DNA of 13,237 nt from an uncultured Ruminococcus sp. (GCA_945835085.1 CAMAIG010000014.1:1-13237); one strand, 5' to 3'; numbered from the stretch's first letter, positions 1-7,172 are shown. Notes: a model not told the origin generated them from the sequence alone. Translations and numbers: made by a program.

Positions 1-1799
1 CCCAGATATCTGTCACCGCCAGAGCCTATATTTTTAATGGTATAATCGTATTTTTTCTTTTCCGAGTTTCGGCACACGCCGAAATCAAAATCCGTTGTTC
101 CGCCGCCGAAATCGAATATGCCGTAATGGAAGGAGCTGCCTGTTTCGGGAAATGCCTTATACATATCCAGGGCACAGACCGCATATGCGGCAGGCTCGCT
201 TACAGTTCCGTCCACACGGAAATCCTCCATAAGCTCATCATCTGCCAGCACCTCGGGAGGCAGGGACTTCATCAGTCCGTTTCGGAAGCTTTCGGTTATC
301 CTATCTCTCACGGCTTTTTCAAAGGTAACGGGGAAGGAGAGATAATAGTCAAGGTAAATGCCGTTTCGCATATTGTTGATATACAGCCCCACATAATAGG
401 CATAAAGCTCTATGGGGTCAAATTCTGCCTGCTCGCCGCTCATATATGGGGGAAGAAGAAATTCCTCTCCGCTGCGGTCGCATATTCTGAGGGGGATATT
501 CCCCTCCCCTGCCCAGTGCTTTATATCACAGAAAAATGCATAATAGTCACGGCTGGCGCTGAGCTTCATATCCGAATATGCGGTATGGGACACGGGAAGC
601 TCCTCCCACAGGGTTTCGGGACGTCCGGGCTTTGCACGATATTTTTTCAGAAATTCCCTTACGTTTACAAACTCCATTACGGTGGGGTTTTCATAATGCT
701 CACGGGTGCAGGCTTCGGAAATTCTTCCCGTGCCTATTGCCATGGGGAGGGTATGCTCGGATGACTTCTGGAACACCACTACGGTGCTTTTTGTGCCGAA
801 ATCTATTGCGATGACTCCGTCACGCCTTACGTCCCTTACGGGGTTTCTTGCAATGAGCGGCTCGGAGGTTTCTATTACACAGGGGGAATAGCCCTCGTCC
901 CAAAGCTCCCAATGACCTCGGTTAGGGTCGGAAAGCAGCTTTTCGTCATAGGGGTCGATATCCGCTCTCACCTTTTCACAGTTAAGGAGCTTTTCGGTGA
1001 TGATATGCATGAACTCCTCGTCTGCCTTTATGTGTGAAACGGAAAGAAGATTTTCCATGGAAAAGTCCATGCCGTTTATGCTGCCCGAGAATTTTCCTGC
1101 GGATATATCCTCGGTGAGCTTGTCGGTATCTATTATAATATGTCCATCTTCGGAAATATTTACATAGCCACGCTCCGATCTTCTCAGTGCGATAAGGTCC
1201 GAAAAGCCTGCTGCGTCTTCGGGGGAAAGGGCTGCGGGCACAAGACCGTTATCGAGAAATGCAAGTATTATTTCCTCGCCCTTTAAGGGAAGCCCGTTCT
1301 TTCGGGTAAGCCGCACCGAGGGTATGCAGGCTGCGTCGTGATGGTCTGCTGTGTTGAAGGGATATACCTCTGTGGTCCTCGGGTCATAGGCTGCGGCTCC
1401 TTTGCCGTCACGGCAGGCAAGAAGGCATTTTTCATATTTCGGAAGCTTATAGACTTCGGATATCCTCAGCTCCATAAGGGACATGAGATCTCCCTCATAT
1501 CCGTCGAATGCACGGTTGAAACGGTTTTCCGCAAAGGGGAAGAACACATTCTGCCTTGATGGCTCAAAGGTATCGAGATTGGGGAATATCCCGCTTACAA
1601 GGGTATTGAACCAGACATCTCTGCCGGAAAATTTTATCCATGTGCAGTGAAGAAGCTCTGCTGTTTTGCTGAGAAGCCCGTCGAAAAGGCTCACCCGTTC
1701 CTTTACGGAGCCGGGGATCCGACTCAGCACTGCATCGGTTATAAACGCCTGTTCGGCGGGTATAAGATTGATTTTTTTCGTGTCCATCCCTATGACCAT
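1..1799 (-). CDS. Hsp70/DnaK-like ATPase with long N-terminal extension (partial, runs off left edge)
   Basis: The frame is open from an ATG at 1799 to the window edge, giving 599 visible residues with no stop. The DnaK-type nucleotide-binding domain starts late. The phosphate-1 motif AIDFGTKSTVVVF lies at about 331-343, a probable catalytic lysine in a DIKHW context is K427, the connect-1-like motif SEPAAYA is at 534-540, phosphate-2 FDFGGGTTDFDFG is at 562-574, and GSGGDRYLG begins at 592. Order and spacing resemble DnaK, with a slightly longer gap between the phosphate loops (about 230 residues against about 190). Residues 1-327 match no domain I recognise; they contain aromatic-rich stretches and no transmembrane segment. 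The second half of the ATPase domain and any substrate-binding domain lie outside the window. The gene starts 7 bases after the GrpE-like gene, suggesting a partner pair. M5 at 1787 is an alternative start. The Hsp70-like assignment is strong; substrate and role are unknown. Confidence 0.82.
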   Translation of the reverse strand, partial: MVIGMDTKKINLIPAEQAFITDAVLSRIPGSVKERVSLFDGLLSKTAELLHCTWIKFSGRDVWFNTLVSGIFPNLDTFEPSRQNVFFPFAENRFNRAFDGYEGDLMSLMELRISEVYKLPKYEKCLLACRDGKGAAAYDPRTTEVYPFNTADHHDAACIPSVRLTRKNGLPLKGEEIILAFLDNGLVPAALSPEDAAGFSDLIALRRSERGYVNISEDGHIIIDTDKLTEDISAGKFSGSINGMDFSMENLLSVSHIKADEEFMHIITEKLLNCEKVRADIDPYDEKLLSDPNRGHWELWDEGYSPCVIETSEPLIARNPVRDVRRDGVIAIDFGTKSTVVVFQKSSEHTLPMAIGTGRISEACTREHYENPTVMEFVNVREFLKKYRAKPGRPETLWEELPVSHTAYSDMKLSASRDYYAFFCDIKHWAGEGNIPLRICDRSGEEFLLPPYMSGEQAEFDPIELYAYYVGLYINNMRNGIYLDYYLSFPVTFEKAVRDRITESFRNGLMKSLPPEVLADDELMEDFRVDGTVSEPAAYAVCALDMYKAFPETGSSFHYGIFDFGGGTTDFDFGVCRNSEKKKYDYTIKNIGSGGDRYL

Positions 1800-1806
1800 C
1801 TTTCTT

Positions 1807-2517
1807 TTATATCCTGACTATTGCCTTGCGAACTACCTTTGAATTTGCGGCGGCTATGCAGCCCTGCATGAGAACACGGCTTATCTTTCCGCTTTTTGCT
1901 TTGCCTGTATTGTGACAGTATTCCTCGCTGTATTCGTCACCCTCCTTTATATCCGTAAGGACATAGACGGGAGCGGTGAAGGTGGAATTATAGCAGGAAA
2001 GCAGATATACATACAGCTCATCGAGAATGGCTATATCGGGTAAATTTTTTTCATAGTCCTCGATTATGAGCCGCTCGGTGAAATCTCTCAGACTGCGGAG
2101 ATTTTCTGTCTGCACTCCGCAGAAAAAAAGCCCTGTAAGGGTATTGTTTTTGAAAAATCCCTCGGCTGTTTTTGCTGCCATCGGGGACAGCTTCCCGAAT
2201 TTTTTATACAGCGATATCTGTGACCCGTATGAGGAAACATATTCGTTCAGCTCCTCACGGCAGGCTGCCAGACGGGCTGAAAGATTTACATTCTCTCCTG
2301 CAAGACGGCTGTTTTCCAGCTCAAGCAGGGCTATTTTCCTTGAAAGCTCCGCATTTTCATTGGTAAGGGCGGAAATATCGTCCTTGGGGAAAAGGACTGT
2401 CTGTCCTTCAAGGTCAAGCTCTGAGGAGGCTGCGGAAATTTTTTCCATCAGCTCCGCTTTTATTCCCGGGTCGGAAAGGGCTTTCATGAAAAGCTCGTAC
2501 ATTTTCTGTGAAGTCAT
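1807..2517 (-). CDS. Coiled-coil protein with GrpE-like C-terminal domain
   Basis: This 236-residue protein has a predicted coiled coil at about 45-100, rich in Glu, Leu and Ser (NENAELSRKIALLELENSRL). A helical middle follows at about 110-185. Its C-terminus resembles the GrpE beta domain: an acidic GDEYSEEYCH stretch at about 193-202 in place of the usual F-D-P-x-x-H, then KISRVLMQGC and SKVVRKAIVRI, which parallel the GrpE pattern of V-L-Q-x-G-Y, V-I-R-P-A and V-V. The order (coiled coil, helices, terminal beta domain) also fits GrpE, which releases ADP from DnaK. The adjacent Hsp70-like gene strengthens this, but similarity is distant and the canonical GrpE proline and tyrosine are not conserved. 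I chose the ATG at 2517 because AAGGAG (2524-2529) lies 6 bases upstream. The ATG at 2538 would overlap the preceding stop and has a weaker site. Exchange-factor activity is inferred. Confidence 0.7.
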   Translation of the reverse strand: MTSQKMYELFMKALSDPGIKAELMEKISAASSELDLEGQTVLFPKDDISALTNENAELSRKIALLELENSRLAGENVNLSARLAACREELNEYVSSYGSQISLYKKFGKLSPMAAKTAEGFFKNNTLTGLFFCGVQTENLRSLRDFTERLIIEDYEKNLPDIAILDELYVYLLSCYNSTFTAPVYVLTDIKEGDEYSEEYCHNTGKAKSGKISRVLMQGCIAAANSKVVRKAIVRI

Positions 2518-2534
2518 TTTTTTCTCCTTGAGGA

Positions 2535-2708
2535 TCATCTGAACCTGTTCTGTTCTCTGTCGTATTTAAAGCCCGCTTTTTCCAGGGGTTCCGTTATCTC
2601 CGCCTGTGATACGTCCATATCCTCGCAGAGGGCTTCAAGGGACGGGTAGAGGTCACGGAGCTTTGTATTTATAACGCTCATGAGCATTATGGGATCCTTT
2701 GGAAGCAT
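2535..2708 (-). CDS. DUF4250-family small protein
   Basis: This 57-residue protein starts MLPKDPIMLMSVINTKLRD and continues with a helical segment containing SLEALCEDMDVSQAEI and a KAGFKYDREQNRF tail. I recognise this from memory as the DUF4250 pattern, a short conserved Firmicute family of unknown function. The length matches the family. Residues 20-50 could form a small helix-turn-helix-like fold, but nothing shows DNA binding. The ATG at 2708 is preferred because AAAGGA (2718-2723) sits 9 bases upstream and family members usually begin MLPKDP. An in-frame ATG at 2732 would add eight residues and overlap the upstream stop. It lies 20 bases after the membrane peptidase gene and 17 before the GrpE-like gene, so it is probably cotranscribed. 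Function unknown. Confidence 0.8.
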   Translation of the reverse strand: MLPKDPIMLMSVINTKLRDLYPSLEALCEDMDVSQAEITEPLEKAGFKYDREQNRFR

Positions 2709-2728
2709 AGTATCATTTCCTTTCGGTA

Positions 2729-3331
2729 TCATTCTGTTATTTCGGCTGCTTTCTCCTTAGGCATATACCAATATGAATGAAATCCGCTCAGGTATGTAAG
2801 GGCACCCTTTGGCATCTGTTTGGCTGCGTTTATTACATTATAATAATCGCCGACGCCCATTCCCAAGGACAATGCTCCCATCGTTCCCGCCCATGTAAGC
2901 TGGGGGAATATCATGAAAAGTATGTAGGGGATAAGCCCGAATACTATATTCGGAAAAAGTGACATGATGATAAATCTTGCTTTTGTCATATCCGAGGTGC
3001 CGACAACGAAAAGCATTCCCTGCTCCAGATTGGTATATACATAGCTTTCTCCGGGAAGCCAGACCGCATGAAGAAATTCATGGGGAACAAGGCACAAAAA
3101 CGATGCTGCCATTCCAAAGAAAAAGCTGTTTCCTATCAGGGACTCTGCCGACTCAACTCTGAGAAACAGCGAACCTAACAGCAGCAGGATCATCACTCCT
3201 GCAGCGATATTTGCTATAACTGCAAAGCTTTTCATATTTTCGGCTTCCTTGAAGGGGACATATCCCTCGGGGTGCTCCCTTTTGGGGAGGCTTTCCTCGT
3301 TTCCGTCAAATTTTCCTGCCCAGTGTATCAT
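2729..3331 (-). CDS. DUF3267-type putative membrane zincin peptidase
   Basis: This 200-residue membrane protein has hydrophobic segments at about 36-57, 68-83, 120-142 and 147-160. The zincin motif HEFLH is at 84-88, at the end of the second hydrophobic segment. A downstream GMGVGDYYNV at 157-166 provides a candidate third zinc ligand, D162. This layout is that of DUF3267-like putative metallopeptidases, related in style to site-2 and CAAX-type membrane proteases; no substrate is known. There is no cleavable signal peptide: the first 33 residues are polar and probably cytoplasmic. The start codon overlaps the stop of the rRNA methyltransferase gene as ATGA (3328-3331), with GGAG 10 bases upstream, pointing to translational coupling. 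The peptidase call rests on the motif only, and some members may be non-proteolytic. Confidence 0.75.
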   Translation of the reverse strand: MIHWAGKFDGNEESLPKREHPEGYVPFKEAENMKSFAVIANIAAGVMILLLLGSLFLRVESAESLIGNSFFFGMAASFLCLVPHEFLHAVWLPGESYVYTNLEQGMLFVVGTSDMTKARFIIMSLFPNIVFGLIPYILFMIFPQLTWAGTMGALSLGMGVGDYYNVINAAKQMPKGALTYLSGFHSYWYMPKEKAAEITE

Positions 3332-4719
3332 AGTTTAGGTTCTCCTTTTTTCTGTGATTTAATAAGAAGTGCTACAGTTTCGACATGTCCCGCTCCCGGG
3401 AAAAGATCCGCTGCCCTTACCTTTCTTAGTCTATATCCCCTGTCAGCAAGATAACGGCAATCTCTGGCGGCAGTGGCAGGATTGCATGACACCATCACCA
3501 CTCTGTCCGGGGACATTTTTACGATAGAATCAAGGGTAAGCTCGTCACAGCCCTTTCTGGGAGGGTCGGTGATGATAACCTGGGGAGAACGCCCGCTTTC
3601 TGCAAATATTTTTGCAGCTTTTCCCGCATCAGCACAGATAAAATCCGCATTGGCAATGCCGTTTGCCGCTGCATTTGCCTTTGCATTCTCAACAGCCTCG
3701 GGGATTATCTCCGCACCTGTGATATGCTTTGCCCTTGACGCAAGGGAAAGACCGATAGTTCCCGCTCCGCAGTAAAGGTCAAGCACGTCCTCATTCCCCG
3801 TAAGCTCTGCAAATGCCCCTGCTTCGGCGTATAATCTCTCAGCCTGTGGCGTATTTACCTGGTAGAAGGAAAGGGGTGATATGGATATCCTGTTTTTGCA
3901 CATGATATCCGTAATGGAGTCATTTCCCCCAAGGGTCACGCATTTTTTCCCTGTGATAACGTTTGTCCGGTCGGGATTAATATTAAGTATAAACGACTTT
4001 ATATCGGGGAATTTTTTCATAAGGCTGTCTGCAAGAGGTGCAAATGCCTTTTTGTCGGCTCTTGTGCAGACAAGACAAACCATTATCTCGCCGCTGTGAT
4101 ATCCCCTTCTGAGATAAATATGCCTAAGCAGTCCCTTTCCCGTTTCCTCATTGTAGGGCGGGATATGGTTTTCGTTTGCAAAGGCAAGTATCTCGGCATT
4201 TATATTCGAAAAGATCTTCGGCTGGAGCAGGCAGTCCTCACAGGGAATGACCCTGTGGCTGCGCTGTGCATAAAATCCGCATATCACTCTGCCGTTCTTA
4301 TCCTCCGAAACGGGATACTGAGCTTTGTTGCGGTAGCGGTCGGTGATATCGCTTCCTAAGATGGGGAGAAATTCAAACTCCTCCTCGCTGAATTTCCCAA
4401 GCCTTATAAATGCGTTTTTTACCGTGTTTTCCTTTATCCTAATCTCCGCAGCATAGGAAATATGCCTGAAAACACAGCCGCCGCAGGTTTTCTTTACCTC
4501 GCACCCCCTGTCGGCTCTGTCTGCCGAGGGGCGTATCATCTCATCAATAATGCCGAATGCATAGCTGCTAAGCACCTTGACGATGCGGCAATTTATTATA
4601 TCCCCCACGGCGGCAGAGGGCACGAAGACAGCCATGCCGCTTTCATCGTCATGGCCCACTCCGCTGCCTTCGGCGGTAATATCCGTTATTTCAAGTGTTA
4701 TGATATCATTCTTTTTTAT
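3328..4719 (-). CDS. rlmD: 23S rRNA (uracil-C5)-methyltransferase, RlmD/RlmCD (RumA) family
   Basis: This is a TrmA-fold enzyme that transfers a methyl group from SAM to C5 of a 23S rRNA uridine (U1939 in RlmD; also U747 in RlmCD of Gram-positives). Counting from the proposed start, residues 1-50 form the TRAM domain. Cysteines C73, C79 and C82 (C-x5-CGGC) and C163 (DCLLQP) are the expected 4Fe-4S ligands. The SAM motif VLDLYCGAGTIGL is at about 312-324, DPPRKGCDEL follows, the catalytic nucleophile is C412 in VSCNPATAARD, and the likely base is E447 in HVET. The full TRAM domain requires translation to begin before the in-frame GTG at 4659. The frame is open only to a TGA about 18 bases upstream of 4719, and no ATG, GTG or TTG lies between. 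An ATA at 4719 preceded by GAGG with a 9-base gap is the best candidate and yields the N-terminus KKNDIITLEITDITAEG. The choice between RlmD and RlmCD is not settled. Confidence 0.9.
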   Translation of the reverse strand: MKKNDIITLEITDITAEGSGVGHDDESGMAVFVPSAAVGDIINCRIVKVLSSYAFGIIDEMIRPSADRADRGCEVKKTCGGCVFRHISYAAEIRIKENTVKNAFIRLGKFSEEEFEFLPILGSDITDRYRNKAQYPVSEDKNGRVICGFYAQRSHRVIPCEDCLLQPKIFSNINAEILAFANENHIPPYNEETGKGLLRHIYLRRGYHSGEIMVCLVCTRADKKAFAPLADSLMKKFPDIKSFILNINPDRTNVITGKKCVTLGGNDSITDIMCKNRISISPLSFYQVNTPQAERLYAEAGAFAELTGNEDVLDLYCGAGTIGLSLASRAKHITGAEIIPEAVENAKANAAANGIANADFICADAGKAAKIFAESGRSPQVIITDPPRKGCDELTLDSIVKMSPDRVVMVSCNPATAARDCRYLADRGYRLRKVRAADLFPGAGHVETVALLIKSQKKGEPKL

Positions 4720-4733
4720 GGCAAACGACCTCG
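4717..4733 (-). promoter_or_regulatory. Ribosome binding site and apparent AUA start codon of rlmD
   Basis: On the minus strand, CGAGG (4729-4733) is followed by 9 bases and then ATA AAA AAG AAT GAT. The frame continues without a break into the methyltransferase. RlmD homologues in Clostridia typically begin M-K-K-N-D or similar, which is exactly what an AUA start read as Met would give. No standard start codon exists in frame between the upstream stop and the GTG at 4659, and starting there would remove about 20 residues of the TRAM domain. Rare AUU and AUA starts are known, as for infC. A sequencing error or an ATG-to-ATA mutation could look the same. Confidence 0.55.
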
Positions 4734-4751
4734 CTTTTCAAAACCCGATCA

Positions 4752-5102
4752 TCAGAGCTTTTCGCCGCACTTTGAGCAGAAAACATTATCGGCGCTGTTC
4801 TTTGCACCGCAGAAGCTGCAAACTTTCGGCTTCCCCGAGGCTTCCTCGGCATATTCAAGCTCTGCTTCAAGCATTTTTATCTCCTTGATAAGGTTTTTCA
4901 TGTTGCCTGTTTCATCGCTGTCGTTCTTGTGCATATTGTAGCACAGCTTGCCGAGATCGTAATATTTCTCCCTAAGCTTAACTCTCAGCTGAGCCTTTTC
5001 CACATAAGCCTTTGACATATTTACAGCGGAATTTGCCTTTTCCGATATCCTGTCAAATACTTCCTTGGAATCGCTGATGAAATTATCAATGCTGTACTTC
5101 AT
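4752..5102 (-). CDS. Coiled-coil protein with C-terminal zinc ribbon
   Basis: This 116-residue protein has an amphipathic, Lys/Glu-rich N-terminal helical region at about 5-90, likely coiled coil, with a short break near NDSDETGN (60-67). A zinc ribbon closes the protein: C95-x2-C98 and C109-x2-C112, as CSFCGAKN and FCSKCGEKL. Such short helical plus zinc-ribbon proteins are common in Clostridia and usually lack an assigned function. There are no membrane segments or signal peptide. AAGG sits 8 bases before the ATG. It lies 35 bases after hemZ and 32 before the proposed rlmD start, so it is probably cotranscribed. The zinc ribbon is clear; protein or nucleic-acid binding cannot be decided. 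Confidence 0.78.
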   Translation of the reverse strand: MKYSIDNFISDSKEVFDRISEKANSAVNMSKAYVEKAQLRVKLREKYYDLGKLCYNMHKNDSDETGNMKNLIKEIKMLEAELEYAEEASGKPKVCSFCGAKNSADNVFCSKCGEKL

Positions 5103-5137
5103 AATGATGACCTTACCTTTCTTGGATTATTGAGCGA

Positions 5138-6601
5138 TCAATGTGATCTGTGTAAAAATTCTTCCACTTCTTTTTTGTACGCCGTCATTTTTTCATAGCG
5201 GGATATGTATTCGTATGGGTATTTGTAATTGAAATGCCTTGTTATCTTTCCCGTTGCAGGGTCTATGAGCTTTGTGGAGCCGGAAGCTCCGCAGGCAAGG
5301 ATATTCTGGGCTTCCTCCATTATGCAGATGTTGTATATCCCCTCTGTGCCCTTCTTTGCATATCCCACATTTTCAAGATTTCCAACCGTGTTTTTCTGGC
5401 GGTAAAGGTAATAGGGTGAATAGCCGTGGTCTGTTAGGGTATCAAAGGCGAAATTCACCATTCGGGATATCTCCCCGTCGCCGTGATAATTCTCTCTGAA
5501 GCTTTCCGCCGAGCTAAATAGTGCAGCCGACCGCTTAACGGTAAGGGTATGCACGGTTATGTTTTCGGGGGAAAGCTCAGTGAGCCTGTTTATCGTGTCG
5601 GCAAAGCCCTCGTAACTGTCGGTTGGCAGACCTGCTATGGTGTCCATGTTTATGTTGTCAAATCCGAGCCTTCTTGCAAGCTTAAAGCATTCCTCCGCCT
5701 GTGCGGCTGTATGCTTTCTGCCGATGGCGGCAAGTACGCTGTCCTGCATGGTCTGGGGATTTATGGATATCCTTGTGGCACCGTTGTCTTTTATGGCAAT
5801 AAGCTTATCTTCCGTTATAGTATCGGCACGCCCCGCTTCTACAGTATATTCACGAATTTTTGAAATGTCAATGCTTTTTTCGATGGTTTTCATTATTTTT
5901 TCAAGCTGAGCTGCCGAAAGTGAGGTGGGAGTGCCGCCGCCGATATAAACGGTATCGCAGAAATAGTCTGTACCATTCGTTATCCTGCCAAGCTCCTCTA
6001 TCTCACGGCAGAGCATTTCAACATACTGAGGAACAAGCTCCTTTGCTCCTCTTGACTGTATTGAATGGGAAACAAAGGAACAATAGGAACAGCGTGTGGG
6101 GCAGAAGGGTATTGCCACATAAAGTGAATAGCTTTCGGGCGAAAGAGCGTCAAGCACAGGCTTCTGAGTGACCGCTGTGAGATAGGAAAGATCGGACTTT
6201 CTTCGGGATATATAGTATTTTTCGTTAAGAGCCTTGTAAACGCCGTCAGCGTCACAGCCCGACCTTATCAGAGCATTCACCTTTTTGACGGGGCGTATCC
6301 CCGTAAGGCAGCCCCACTCGGGAGTGACCCCCGTTATATGGGAAAGGACACTGAACAGCATACGGCAGAGAGCTATCTCCCTTTCGCTTTCCTCGGGGAG
6401 AGGAAGGGTGCTTTCACCGTTTTTCCCGCCGATATCCCCATAAACATACAGCCTGTCCCCCACGGAAATGATAACGCAGTCCCTTCTGTTTTCGGGCAGC
6501 GGCTCATCAAACCTAAACTCAAAGCCCTCCAGGGGACAGAACAGCTTCATTACCGCTTCTATCTCGTATTTATAGGTGTTGTTCTCAAAATATACAGTCA
6601 T
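5138..6601 (-). CDS. hemZ: HemZ-type radical SAM protein (oxygen-independent coproporphyrinogen III oxidase-like)
   Basis: The 487 residues match the usual HemZ length. The N-terminal 150 residues carry the HemZ-type region with GCLTGIRPVKKVNAL at about 97-109. The radical SAM core follows, with the cluster motif C167-x3-C171-x2-C174 (FCPTRCSYC) and the glycine motif GGGTPTSL at 221-228. The C-terminal part includes FNYKYPYEYISRY. HemN/HemZ enzymes oxidatively decarboxylate coproporphyrinogen III using SAM. Many HemZ relatives occur in anaerobes that lack complete haem synthesis, and no other haem gene lies in this window, so the true substrate is uncertain. The gene sits 24 bases after the zeta-like kinase gene. 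HemZ commonly lies near rel and recJ in Clostridia, which supports the family call. Identification of the family is strong; coproporphyrinogen activity is inferred. Confidence 0.87.
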   Translation of the reverse strand: MTVYFENNTYKYEIEAVMKLFCPLEGFEFRFDEPLPENRRDCVIISVGDRLYVYGDIGGKNGESTLPLPEESEREIALCRMLFSVLSHITGVTPEWGCLTGIRPVKKVNALIRSGCDADGVYKALNEKYYISRRKSDLSYLTAVTQKPVLDALSPESYSLYVAIPFCPTRCSYCSFVSHSIQSRGAKELVPQYVEMLCREIEELGRITNGTDYFCDTVYIGGGTPTSLSAAQLEKIMKTIEKSIDISKIREYTVEAGRADTITEDKLIAIKDNGATRISINPQTMQDSVLAAIGRKHTAAQAEECFKLARRLGFDNINMDTIAGLPTDSYEGFADTINRLTELSPENITVHTLTVKRSAALFSSAESFRENYHGDGEISRMVNFAFDTLTDHGYSPYYLYRQKNTVGNLENVGYAKKGTEGIYNICIMEEAQNILACGASGSTKLIDPATGKITRHFNYKYPYEYISRYEKMTAYKKEVEEFLHRSH

Positions 6602-6625
6602 AATTTTCTCACTTTATAAGTCTTA

Positions 6626-7144
6626 TCATAAATGGGACTTTATTTCAAGGAGCCATTGAGGCGGTGTGCTGCAGGTTATGGAAAGCTCTCCCGAGCGGTA
6701 CTCGCCCACTTCATTAAATCCGTTTTCATTATCATAAAAGCGGACCTCATTACAGTAGGGAAGCACAGCCATAAGGTCATTAAGGCGCTTTTTATACCTT
6801 CGCCTTACGTCCTCCTCGGGAATGCTGTGTCCTCCCTTTCTTACACGGTTTTCTATCCTTGAAATGCTTTCCTCCGCACTGCTTACCGCTACATAATAGA
6901 GCCTTATATAATAATTCTTTTCCTTAGCATCAATAATAGTTTTCAGTGTCTTTTTGCCCGATAACGTGGTTTCCTGAGTAAAATCCACGCCTTTTTCAAG
7001 GCAGCCGTCCGAAAGAGCATCGGCATTTTCACAATTCTCACAGTCAATTATGATACCCATATCATTTCGCAGAGCCTTTAAAACGCCTGTCAGACTGCTC
7101 TTTCCGACACCGTTAACTCCGCCTATTATGGTATATATCTTCAT
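6626..7144 (-). CDS. Zeta-toxin-like P-loop kinase/ATPase
   Basis: This 172-residue P-loop protein carries the Walker A motif GVNGVGKSS at 9-17 directly after an N-terminal beta strand (MKIYTIIG). FTQETTLSGKK at 55-65 supplies a conserved acidic residue (E58) near the substrate pocket. R-rich NRVRKGGHSIPEED at about 99-112 and RRRYKKR at 114-120 give the lid arginines typical of the zeta-toxin/PezT family. Zeta toxins phosphorylate UDP-N-acetylglucosamine, but many chromosomal relatives of this size are uncharacterised ATPases. No epsilon or PezA antitoxin lies next to it, and both neighbours are housekeeping-type genes. The initiating ATG at 7144 lies 12 bases from a strong GGGAGG site, and two closer ATGs are out of frame. 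The family is fairly clear; toxicity is not supported by context. Confidence 0.78.
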   Translation of the reverse strand: MKIYTIIGGVNGVGKSSLTGVLKALRNDMGIIIDCENCENADALSDGCLEKGVDFTQETTLSGKKTLKTIIDAKEKNYYIRLYYVAVSSAEESISRIENRVRKGGHSIPEEDVRRRYKKRLNDLMAVLPYCNEVRFYDNENGFNEVGEYRSGELSITCSTPPQWLLEIKSHL

Positions 7145-7162
7145 GGGTCATCATTTCCTCCC
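7113..7162 (-). promoter_or_regulatory. Strong Shine-Dalgarno with competing out-of-frame ATGs before the zeta-like gene
   Basis: GGGAGG (7157-7162) is followed by ATG at 7154 (2-base gap), ATG at 7151 (5-base gap) and the kinase ATG at 7144 (12-base gap). The first two are in one frame and encode a peptide of 12-13 residues that ends at TAA 7113-7115, overlapping the first ten codons of the kinase. Spacing favours 7151 over 7144, so the kinase could be translated weakly or by reinitiation. Sequence fact plus inference. Confidence 0.4.
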
Positions 7163-7172
7163 GTGAGAAAAA

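Noticed and set aside
126..764. Plus-strand open frame of 212 residues opposite the Hsp70-like gene
   Set aside because: It is antisense to a frame with clear ATPase motifs, has no ribosome site and shows low-complexity shadow composition.
5136..5148. Small hairpin GATCA-ATG-TGATC at the hemZ stop as a terminator
   Set aside because: The stem has only five AT-rich pairs and no U-tract, and the next gene follows closely on the same strand.
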